DNA from: Persicimonas caeni
GTDB lineage: Bacteria > Myxococcota_A > Bradymonadia > Bradymonadales > Bradymonadaceae
Length of the DNA stretch: 64,000 nucleotides
Assembly (NCBI RefSeq): GCF_006517175.1
Contig: NZ_CP041186.1
Location: 6,041,074 to 6,105,073, forward strand
Direction: 5' to 3'
Position 1 is the first letter of the stretch. The number at the start of each line of letters is the position of its first letter. This document shows positions 25,921-32,893 of this stretch, in pieces. The position numbers were made by a program, and so were the translations under genes. The notes under the pieces are model-generated. The model did no database searches, had not been told where the DNA came from, and was given only the letters and a program-made list of their open reading frames with translations.

Positions 25921-25954
25921 GAAGGATGCGTGTCAGCGGCGATACGCATCCTTC
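25921..25954 (+). terminator. Hairpin after the TPR lipoprotein gene
   Basis: GAAGGATGCGT and ACGCATCCTTC form an 11-bp perfect stem with a 12-nt loop, 60 nt after the stop. It is followed by TGTCGTC rather than a T-run, so termination would be weak. Confidence 0.5.
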
Positions 25955-26104
25955 TGTCGTCTGGGGCGCGCCTCTTCGGCGCTTGACACCATACGCATGT
26001 GCGGTTCATAAGAATCGCGGTGACAGTGATTTTTAGATTGGTATCCCTGTGTCGCGGCGCCTCGGCGCTCGACCCCTGAGCAAGATTGCATAGGAGCAGC
26101 CGCC

Positions 26105-26572
26105 ATGTCGGACGAAGAAGAATTCGAAGACGAAGAACTCGAAATGGGCGACGACGACGTCGATCTCGACGTCGAGCCGGAAGATTACGACGACGACGAT
26201 TTCCAGGCCACCGAGATCGACGACGAGCTCTTGGAGAAGGCCCCGGAGAACGCCGCCAAGGCCAACCCCAAGCGCATGAGCGCCGCCCAGCGCAAGAAGA
26301 ACCGCAAGCTCGTCGAGGGCATCATCGACTCGACGTACTTCGAGTCACCCGAGTCGGCCGAGAAGGCCTACGCCGCCCTCAAAGAGGAGACGGATCTGGC
26401 CGCCGCCAAGCCGTACTCGCTCGACGTCGAGCTGACCGAGAACGACACCGTCGACCACCCCAAGTTCGGCATCGGGTTCGTGCTCGAGCTCGTCTCGCCG
26501 ACCAAGGTCGAGGTCTTGTTCGAAGACGGCGAGCTCATCAAGCTTGTGTGCAACCAAAAGTCGAAGCGCTAA
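26105..26572 (+). CDS. Acidic protein with C-terminal CarD/SH3-like fold
   Basis: A 155-aa cytoplasmic protein. Residues 1-45 are almost entirely Asp/Glu. A basic helical stretch follows (PKRMSAAQRKKNRKLVEG). The C-terminal 50 residues (NDTVDHPKFGIGFVLELVSPTKVEVLFEDGELIKLVCN) look like the small barrel at the N-terminus of CarD-type proteins, where HPxFGxGxV is typical. It is too short for a CarD with a DNA-binding part. It sits 26 bp upstream of smpB and is probably co-transcribed with it. The role is unknown. Confidence 0.8.
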   Translation: MSDEEEFEDEELEMGDDDVDLDVEPEDYDDDDFQATEIDDELLEKAPENAAKANPKRMSAAQRKKNRKLVEGIIDSTYFESPESAEKAYAALKEETDLAAAKPYSLDVELTENDTVDHPKFGIGFVLELVSPTKVEVLFEDGELIKLVCNQKSKR

Positions 26573-26598
26573 TAAGCCTCTAGATCGAGTCGAACGCC

Positions 26599-27081
26599 AT
26601 GGGCGACGACAACATCAAAATCATCACCCGCAATCGTAAGGCCCGCCACAACTACTATGTGGACGAGGAGTACGAGGCGGGCCTCAAGCTCGTGGGCAGC
26701 GAGGTCAAGAGCCTGCGCGAGGGCAAGGTACAGCTCAAGGACGCCTACGCGCGCTTCGAGAACCACGAGCTGTACCTTGTCAACGCCCATATCCCGCCGT
26801 ACTCGCACGGCACTCACGAGAACCACGAGCCCGAGCGCGACCGCAAGCTCTTGATGCACCGGCGCGAGCTCAACCGGCTCGAGAACAAGGTCGAGACCGC
26901 CGGCTACACGCTCATCCCCCTGGCGCTGTACTTCAAGGGGAGCCACGTGAAGGTCGAGCTCGGCCTGGCCAAGGGTAAAAAGCTGTTCGACAAGCGCCAC
27001 GAGCTCAAAAAGAAGCAACACAAGCGCGAGATGGCCCGCGAGCACGCTCGCCAGCACGATCGGCGCTCGTCGGATTATTGA
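26599..27081 (+). CDS. smpB: SsrA-binding protein SmpB
   Basis: A 160-aa tmRNA-binding protein that works with ssrA in trans-translation to rescue stalled ribosomes. Family signatures are ITRNRKARHNYYVDEEYEAG, LVGSEVKSLREGKVQLKDAY, AHIPPYSHG and IPLALYFKGSHVKVELGLAKGKKLFDKR. The basic C-terminal tail that reaches the decoding centre is present (HKREMAREHARQHDRRSSDY). The tmRNA gene lies 534 bp downstream on the same strand, so both partners are adjacent. Confidence 0.97.
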   Translation: MGDDNIKIITRNRKARHNYYVDEEYEAGLKLVGSEVKSLREGKVQLKDAYARFENHELYLVNAHIPPYSHGTHENHEPERDRKLLMHRRELNRLENKVETAGYTLIPLALYFKGSHVKVELGLAKGKKLFDKRHELKKKQHKREMAREHARQHDRRSSDY

Positions 27082-27114
27082 TGGGGCTAAGGGTGACTAA
27101 GAGAGGCTAAGGGT

Positions 27115-27291
27115 GACTAATACTACTTGGTCAATTTCGTGGTCCGCACCTGAGCGAGACCAGGGCCACGAGCGCGAGAAGGCATTCTGACAGCGATGCC
27201 GGTGCGCATCATGGAAGAATGACGCCGAAGCGATCGTGGTTCTGGGCCGCTCCAGGGCGGGTTCACCGAAAGTGACCAAGTAGTACTAATC
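27115..27291. mobile_element. 177-bp palindromic MITE-like element
   Basis: The ends 27115-27139 and 27267-27291 are inverted copies with about 22 of 25 bases matching (core TACTACTTGGTCA). The matching continues inward (CCACGA/TCGTGG, GGCATTCT/AGAATG) to a centre near 27203. It is different in sequence from the element at 4470. It has no coding content. Confidence 0.6.
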
Positions 27292-27556
27292 GGATGTGGT
27301 CATTCTGGTCTCTAGTTCCCCTTAGTCACTAGCTCGCGAAGCGAGCGGCTTAGTTACTCTTAGTTCCCCTTAATTTCCCCAAAAAAATTGGAACAATCGC
27401 GACCCGTCACCAGTTTTACTAACGAATGACGGGTTACGCATTTGACACCGCACCCAAAAGCCCTTAGGTTCCCGGGTCCGGCAAAGTTTTGAAACCTTCC
27501 GCGATTCGCCGCATCTCAAGGGTGTAATCGGGAAGGCTCGGCTGACCCGACGCTCT

Positions 27557-27585
27557 TTGACAACCGACTGAGAAAGTCGTTTCAC
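27557..27585 (+). promoter_or_regulatory. Possible promoter for ssrA
   Basis: A perfect TTGACA (27557-27562) is followed at 17 nt by a weak TTTCAC. The mature tmRNA 5' end is about 30 nt downstream, consistent with a short processed leader. Confidence 0.4.
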
Positions 27586-27615
27586 GACACCACTCAGTCC
27601 AGTCACACCCTTTAC

Positions 27616-28009
27616 GGGGGCGCACTGGCTTCGACGTGGGATGTTGAAGCGAACGATTTCGTGCCGTGGGTATCTCGGTGACCACGTTATTAACTGTCGA
27701 GAATCTACAACTGGCAACGATACAAACCAGTATGCGATGGCTGCGTAAGCAGACTGTCGTGAATAGACGCGGGTAAAACCGCCCGTCCACTATTGCACCT
27801 CGCCTGTGGGGCTTTAGGGACGACGAAAAGCAGGCTTGGCCCCAGGAAGTTCGGTCTTCGGTCTGGGGCGACACATGAGAAGGCCCCTCTTTCGCCATAG
27901 CCTGTCCGTGGACAGTGGTTGAAGGAGGTAAAACTTCAAACACGGACTACGCACGTAGCAGCGTTCAGTGGATCTTCCGCGGACGCGGGTTCGATTCCCG
28001 CCGCCTCCA
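27616..28009 (+). ncRNA. ssrA: Transfer-messenger RNA (tmRNA)
   Basis: This RNA rescues stalled ribosomes with SmpB. The 5' end GGGGGCG (27616-27622) pairs with CGCCTCC (28002-28008) to form the tRNA-like acceptor stem, with A28009 as discriminator. The following bases are TTC, so CCA must be added after transcription. CACTGGCTTCGACGTGGG is the usual 5' domain, and GGTTCGATTCCC is the T-loop. The tag reading frame is 27713-27748, giving GNDTNQYAMAA then TAA. A tag starting with Gly and ending in AMAA is less common than the ANDENYALAA type. A terminator follows at 28014. Confidence 0.95.
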
Positions 28010-28013
28010 TTCG

Positions 28014-28047
28014 GACCCGAGGACTTTTGTCCTCGGGTCTTTTTTTG
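28014..28047 (+). terminator. Terminator of ssrA
   Basis: GACCCGAGGA and TCCTCGGGTC flank a short loop and are followed by a run of seven or more T. Confidence 0.9.
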
Positions 28048-28279
28048 TTTCTTGAATCACAAAAGCCGCAAACCGGCGAGGGGCTCCTCCCCCGTGGGGG
28101 AGGTGGCTCGTGCGCCGTACAGCGCGAGTCGGAGGGGGCATCAGCAACCAAGGAGCCTCGCCCACGCAACCCTAGGATGTCAGAGGCTGTCGAAGAAGGT
28201 CGCCCTTCTAGCAGGTAGGCCTCAGACATCGGCTTGCGTGAGCGGGCGGCCTCGCTACCAGGTCAAGATGACCTGCCTC

Positions 28280-29053
28280 CTAAGTCGTTTGCGACAACCT
28301 TTCGGCTTCGCACGCTTGGGCTTGGTGGCGGCGAAGGTACTTCGACACCAGTGGGCCGACGTCGGCCGCTGTTAGAACCGCGGTGGGTGCAGACCGCAGC
28401 ACGCCGTGCCGCAGTCCAAACCTCGCGATGTTGCGGGCGCGTCTGCGGGAGCGTCCTGGAAACGCCTGGCAGATCAGTTCTGCGATCGCTGTGATGTCGT
28501 CGGCACCGGTGTCGTACGAACCTCGCGAGCGATGCGGCTTCACCTCGTTCTCGTCGCCGAGCACCTGCCGAGTTCGAGCGGTGTCCGGGTCGTAGTCTTC
28601 GTCTCGCGAGGCGAGCATGATGCGCGGGGGCAGGGCGGTTGGGGTTCCGGCGATTGGCTCCTGGCTGCCTTCGGGAACGGGCACCTCGCACTCGTCGCAG
28701 GCGCGAAACACCGCTTCGGGCTCCACGAGAATGCCGAAGCGTTCGACGTACTTGCGCCGGTGGCGAACCACCACCGCGCGCACGGAGCTGTATTTGGAGG
28801 CCCGGCGCGTTAGCTTGGCGTTGCCGGCGGGTAGGAAGGCCAGGGCGTCGAGTCTCATGCAGTTAATGCAGGTCGGCTTGGATGTCTTCTTCCCTTGGAA
28901 GACGACCAACGAGCGGCGGCCTTCGAAGGTCCGGCCGCACGCGCGGCACTTCTTCGCCTTGCGGTACGACCACACGACGATGTCGTCGTCGAGCCACTTC
29001 ACCTGCCGGCGCTTTCCTTTTGGTTTTCGGTTACGCTTTCGTCTACGTCCCAT
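28280..29053 (-). CDS. DUF2293 domain protein
   Basis: A 257-aa basic protein. The first 30 residues are Arg/Lys-rich. A zinc-ribbon-like Cys pair set follows (CRACGRTF near 36-43 and CINC near 63-66). Residues about 70-125 (FLPAGNAKLTRRASKYSS, then AVVVRHRRKYVERFGILVE) match the wording of DUF2293. The C-terminal third (about 185-245) reads IAELICQAFPGRSRRRARNIARFG, again like that domain. Basic charge plus zinc ribbon suggests nucleic acid binding, but no function is established. It lies 28 bp after the small gene at 29082-29444 and may share its promoter, which includes motif copy 4. Confidence 0.8.
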   Translation of the reverse strand: MGRRRKRNRKPKGKRRQVKWLDDDIVVWSYRKAKKCRACGRTFEGRRSLVVFQGKKTSKPTCINCMRLDALAFLPAGNAKLTRRASKYSSVRAVVVRHRRKYVERFGILVEPEAVFRACDECEVPVPEGSQEPIAGTPTALPPRIMLASRDEDYDPDTARTRQVLGDENEVKPHRSRGSYDTGADDITAIAELICQAFPGRSRRRARNIARFGLRHGVLRSAPTAVLTAADVGPLVSKYLRRHQAQACEAERLSQTT

Positions 29054-29081
29054 CTCTGCTCTCCGTTTTTTCGCGCATTAT

Positions 29082-29444
29082 TCACGCCGCCCGCGTCCCG
29101 CGCGCCCGGTGGCGCTGCTCCCACTCGATGCAGGCAACTTGGTGGAAGAGGACGTGGTCTTGGCCGGCGCCGGCCGGGTCGTAGGCGCGGAGGATGGCGC
29201 CGGCCTCCTCGGTGGCTTGGAGGGCGAGGGCGACCAAGGCTTTTTCGCGCTCTTCGAGCGGCAGGTTGTCGAGGTTGAGCCAGCGCTCGAGGGTGGCCGT
29301 CGACCACTGCGTCGCCCAGGTCTCGAGCGGCTCGGCCATTTGGTCGAAGCGTCGGCACTGGTCGAGGGTGTGGTCGATGCGCTGCTCGAGGCGGTTGATG
29401 GCGAGCGCCATTCGGCATCGGTGCAAGAGTTGCTGTCGGTCCAT
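29082..29444 (-). CDS. Small helical hypothetical protein
   Basis: A 120-aa protein from ATG 29444 (CGGAG 8 nt upstream); ATG 29510 with GGAAGGG upstream is an alternative. The longer frame to 29540 would begin inside the conserved promoter-like motif and is unlikely. The sequence is helical and charged (ALAINRLEQRIDHTLDQCRR, LEEREKALVALALQATEEAG). No family is recognised. Motif copy 4 lies 86 nt upstream of ATG 29444, similar to the spacing of copies 1 and 2. Confidence 0.65.
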   Translation of the reverse strand: MDRQQLLHRCRMALAINRLEQRIDHTLDQCRRFDQMAEPLETWATQWSTATLERWLNLDNLPLEEREKALVALALQATEEAGAILRAYDPAGAGQDHVLFHQVACIEWEQRHRARGTRAA

Positions 29445-29529
29445 GAGAATTCTCCGTGTCGTGTGGTCGATTTTGTTGCGTTCGGTGACTCGGGACCGCC
29501 CGTACATCATGCTTGTCCCTTCCATTCTT

Positions 29530-29561
29530 GTTTTCGGCAAAACGGCGCTGATCGTTGCGTA
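29530..29561 (-). promoter_or_regulatory. Promoter-like motif copy 4 (minus strand)
   Basis: On the minus strand TACGCAAC (29561-29554), 14 nt, then TGCCGAAAAC (29539-29530). It is preceded by an A-run and AAGTACG as in copies 2 and 3. It faces the genes at 29444 and 29053. Confidence 0.55.
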
Positions 29562-29913
29562 CTTTTTTGTGCCCGGTCCGATGTGTGTGAGGTGTGGTGG
29601 GGTGTAAGATGCTGGGAAGGTTGGGGTTTCTGGTGGGTGTGTTTCCGGCGGCTAACCGGCCGAGGGCCGTCATTCTCTGTTTGCCCGTAGAACCTCGCCG
29701 GGGACATATGTGGTTGCCGTCAACAGGACCGCTCGTGAGCAAGGCAGGGTCGTTGCGAAGGAGCCATTCGACGCAGAGTGAACAGAGAATCGCGCTTCTG
29801 TCGAACGATGGGGAGGCGTCTGTGGCGGGTCGGTAAGTTGCTGAGATTAAAGGGTAAACTTTCGTGTGTGAGGTCGGGCTCTTGGCGCGGGATGCAAAAA
29901 AAGATCGAGAAAG
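29562..29913. other. Gene-free stretch between divergent promoter-like motifs
   Basis: About 350 bp between motif copies 4 and 2. It contains a G/T-rich section (29580-29645) and no frame with convincing codon use or ribosome site. Confidence 0.5.
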
Positions 29914-29959
29914 TACGCAACGAATCGCCCCGATCTGCCGAAAACCGTATTGAGGGGGG
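29914..29959 (+). promoter_or_regulatory. Promoter-like motif copy 2
   Basis: TACGCAAC (29914-29921), 14 nt, TGCCGAAAAC (29936-29945), then CGTATTGAGGGGGG. A perfect 11-bp inverted copy, GTTTTCGGCAG, lies downstream at 29978-29988, so the transcript start region could fold or bind a dimeric regulator. The next start codon is 76 nt past the second box. Confidence 0.6.
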
Positions 29960-30020
29960 CAAGGGCCTTTGCTCGTCGTTTTCGGCAGACAACCACACCA
30001 TGGGTGATAGGAGCAGCGAT

Positions 30021-30257
30021 ATGGGTATCAAGATTCGCAAAGAGCGCGGCCAGAAGAGTGACAAGCGGCGCCGGCGCCAAAAGCAAAAGTCCGACTACGT
30101 CGAGGTCGGCCGCGGCGACCACTGCGTGATGACCATCAACCGCCACGACGGGTCGATTGTGGTGCAGCGATTCACGTCGGCCGAAGAAGCGCAGGCGCAA
30201 CACGAGCGCAACGTGGCCGCGGACAAGCCGCTTGTGGGCGTGACTGAGCTCAACTGA
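30021..30257 (+). CDS. Small basic protein
   Basis: A 78-aa protein from ATG 30021 with AGGAG upstream. The first 25 residues are strongly basic (KIRKERGQKSDKRRRRQKQK). The remaining part looks like a small beta-rich domain (VEVGRGDHCVMTINRHDGSI) ending in a helix (SAEEAQAQHERNVAADK). A basic tail plus small fold suggests RNA or DNA binding. No family is recognised. It is preceded by motif copy 2 and is otherwise a single gene. Confidence 0.75.
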   Translation: MGIKIRKERGQKSDKRRRRQKQKSDYVEVGRGDHCVMTINRHDGSIVVQRFTSAEEAQAQHERNVAADKPLVGVTELN

Positions 30258-30386
30258 GGAGAGTGGGTGCATAGTCTACCGCTGAACGAAGGGTTGGCCA
30301 GGGGCGAGGATGGTGAACTAGGGAGACCATCCCCGCCCCTGTACCTTCCAGATAGCCCGACTTAGATAGCCCGGCGGCTGGCGGTG

Positions 30387-32390
30387 TTACGGCCCTTCGC
30401 CGCACTCATTGAACATGTAGATCGGTTCGATCAGGTCGGTGCAGTCGCCGTCGCCGCAGCTTGCGGCTTGGGCGACGGAGACGCCGCCGCGCACGCGCAG
30501 GCAACGCTCGGCTTGGCTGCCGCACTTGCCGGCGACCACGCTGACGTCGACGGCGGCGACGGGGGTCGGCGCGCAGAACGAGCCGTCTGCGTTGGTCGTG
30601 GTCTCGGCGAGCAGCGTGCCCCATTCCTCGGGGGGCTTGGTGCAGTCGATGACGAAGTCACCCATGCCGGCAGCGTCGCCTCGTTGTCCGTGGAAGACAT
30701 AGACGTGCGTACCCGGGGAGACCGGTCCGAAGTCGTTGGTGCCGGGGTTGGTCATCACCTCGCCGCTGATGCAGCTCATTTGGCCGACTTCAGGAGTCAG
30801 GGGGTCGACGTCGGTGCACGAGTCGTCGCCGCAGACAAGGGAGGCGTCGGCGGCGGTGACGCTTGACGAGGCGGTCATGAACTCGCCGTTGGCGTCCGTG
30901 TGGGTGACGACCACGTCGACCTCGGCGCCGCGCGGAACTGCCAAGCAGTATTCGCCGGAGGGGCCGCTCGTCGCGGTTTCGCTCTCGGTGCCGAAGGGGC
31001 CGTCGTAGCGGCCGGAGATGGTCGCGCCTTCGATGGGATTGCCGCCTTCGTCGACGACCGTGCCGGAGAGGCACGACGGCGGGGCGAGTTCGATTTGGAC
31101 CTGCTGGCAATCACCGTCTCCCATGCCGCTGCATGTCGCGGCGGTTCCCGTGCCGGAGATCTCGACGGCGTCGCCGATCTGGGTGCGCCCGTCGGAACCG
31201 GCGGCGCTCACCTGGGCGGTTGAGCCGAGCTTGAAGTCGACGCAGGTCACGCCGGAGTCACCGGTGATTCCGTAGGAGGTGCCGTTGTAGGAGACGCCGT
31301 CGACGTAGATCTGCGCGCCGGAGACCGGGGCGCCGCTGGCTTCGTCGACGACCGAGACCTGCACACACTCCTTGTCGTACCAGGGCTCGTCGCAGTTCCA
31401 CCAGGTGAAGTGACTGACGTCGACCGTCCAGGCGAGCTTCTCGGCGGCGTAGGTCGACTCGATGACCTCGCCCATGCCCTCCTGTCGCCACATGCCTGCG
31501 TCGGTGTCGTACCAGTACGCCTCGATCTCTTCGCCGAGGCTGTAGTCGTCCTGCAGGTCGTCCGGGAGCACGAACTCCAGGGTGGCCTGCGCGCCATCTT
31601 TGAGCGACAGCGGCTCGCCAGCGTCGGTCTGAAGTTGGACGTCGGCCATGAACACCGACTGCATCGGCGTCGGGTCGTCGTCACCTTCGAGCACGCCCTC
31701 GAGCGGGCCGGGCATGCCGGCGCGCTCGTGGGTCGATGGGTTCAGCGGAGTGATGAGCGCCTGGGCGGCGCCGGTGTAATCGTCGCCGGCCGCGTCGACC
31801 AGCGAGTTGGCCGGGATGCTCACGTGCACCCGGTCTTCGTAAAGCTCGCTGTCCGTAGTCGGGTCGAAAGGGTGGGGCGCGCCGGTCGCCAGCAGGTGAA
31901 TCGAGCGGGCCGCCTCGGTGTTCGCGGGCAGGTCGACCACGGCGGTGGCCGGTGCGAAGCCGTCGGCCTCGACCATGGCGAGGGTGCGCCCGGAGGTGAG
32001 CTCGTCGAAGGAGACAGCGCCGTCGGCGTTGGTCTGGCCTGTGGCCGGAGAGGCGGACGAAGCGCCGGGCTTCGCCAGAGTGACATTGGCCGAGTCGATC
32101 GGCTCGCCGTCGATATCGAAGATGGTCAGTTCGAGCGACGACGTCTGGGTCTCGGCGTCGGAGGCGTCGGATTGGGCGTCGCTTGCGTCGGAGCCCGCGT
32201 CAGGGCCGATGTCGCTGCCGGAGGCGTCTTCGTGAGTATCCGTGGCCGCGTCCTGTCCGCCATTATTGTTGGCGTTGTTGCCGCTGCCGCCGCCCTGGTC
32301 GTCGGAGCAGGCCCCCAGACTCGCCGCCAGGCAGAGCACGGTGAGCGCGCTGAAGAGTCGGTTCCATCGTCTGTGTCTCGTGCGTCTCAT
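30387..32390 (-). CDS. Large lipoprotein with carboxypeptidase-regulatory-like domains
   Basis: A 667-aa surface lipoprotein. ATG 32390 was chosen because GGAAGG lies 6 nt upstream; several in-frame ATGs lie up to 36 nt further out. The signal peptide ends AASLGAC. An Asp/Ser/Ala-rich spacer follows, then a domain with LTIFDIDGEPIDSANVTLAKPG and NADGAVSFDELTSG. Next is a central region (HPFDPTTDSELYEDRVHVSI, EAYWYDTDAGMWRQEG) like the extracellular FAM171/CILP-type module. The C-terminal half has more carboxypeptidase-regulatory-like repeats (LSGTVVDEGGNPIEGATISG, SGPSGEYCLAV). Paired cysteines suggest disulfides. It probably acts in surface attachment or scaffolding. Confidence 0.85.
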   Translation of the reverse strand: MRRTRHRRWNRLFSALTVLCLAASLGACSDDQGGGSGNNANNNGGQDAATDTHEDASGSDIGPDAGSDASDAQSDASDAETQTSSLELTIFDIDGEPIDSANVTLAKPGASSASPATGQTNADGAVSFDELTSGRTLAMVEADGFAPATAVVDLPANTEAARSIHLLATGAPHPFDPTTDSELYEDRVHVSIPANSLVDAAGDDYTGAAQALITPLNPSTHERAGMPGPLEGVLEGDDDPTPMQSVFMADVQLQTDAGEPLSLKDGAQATLEFVLPDDLQDDYSLGEEIEAYWYDTDAGMWRQEGMGEVIESTYAAEKLAWTVDVSHFTWWNCDEPWYDKECVQVSVVDEASGAPVSGAQIYVDGVSYNGTSYGITGDSGVTCVDFKLGSTAQVSAAGSDGRTQIGDAVEISGTGTAATCSGMGDGDCQQVQIELAPPSCLSGTVVDEGGNPIEGATISGRYDGPFGTESETATSGPSGEYCLAVPRGAEVDVVVTHTDANGEFMTASSSVTAADASLVCGDDSCTDVDPLTPEVGQMSCISGEVMTNPGTNDFGPVSPGTHVYVFHGQRGDAAGMGDFVIDCTKPPEEWGTLLAETTTNADGSFCAPTPVAAVDVSVVAGKCGSQAERCLRVRGGVSVAQAASCGDGDCTDLIEPIYMFNECGEGP

Positions 32391-32893
32391 TGTCATCCTT
32401 CCCATTTGAGAGTCCATCTGAGTCATTCACGTTGGCGACGTTGGTCGCCGCCGTCCGGGAAGGGGTAATTGCAACGAAGATGCCATCGGCGCGGGATGGT
32501 GTGCTGGGCGGATCGAGGTGGGGCGGAGTACCAAAATTTCGGCCATTGATGTCAGCCGAGCAGAAGATTTCGAGTTCGGCGCGGTTCGCAGTAGCGGAAT
32601 GGCTCGCGAGCTTTGGGCGGAGAATACCGCCCAGGAAGGGCGTTTGGGACCGATTTCGCAGGCGAGCGACATCGGCGTCATAGCCTATATGCAAGTGCGG
32701 GGCCAGCTTGGTGCAAGGCTGGTGCAAAGGCTCGTCGAGGGGGGCGCATTCGCTCGTCGGTGACCTCTTTGGAGGGGCGAAACAGCCCGACGTCGATGTC
32801 CCCGCGGGTCACGCACGACCTTCCGTTCGAACTCACCATGTCGGTTGGCCGCGCGTCGCGCTCTCAAAACGGTACAGGGGGCGCACCGGTCTT
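32391..32893. other. Intergenic stretch upstream of the lipoprotein gene
   Basis: About 500 bp between two minus-strand genes. Several overlapping open frames exist on both strands, but none has a convincing ribosome site or protein-like composition. I see no gene or clear terminator. Confidence 0.4.

Larger units (their letters stand above)
27082..27615. other. Intergenic region between smpB and ssrA
   Basis: No protein gene is seen. The region holds a 177-bp palindromic element (27115-27291), direct repeats of GGCTAAGGGTGACTAA just before it, two copies of AGTTCCCCTTA after it (about 27313 and 27363), and a GCTCGC-GAA-GCGAGC hairpin near 27331-27345. Confidence 0.7.

Noticed and set aside
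27616-28009. Possible tRNA gene from the T-loop and acceptor stem
   Set aside because: The 5' acceptor half is almost 400 bases away and the tag frame is present, so it is tmRNA.
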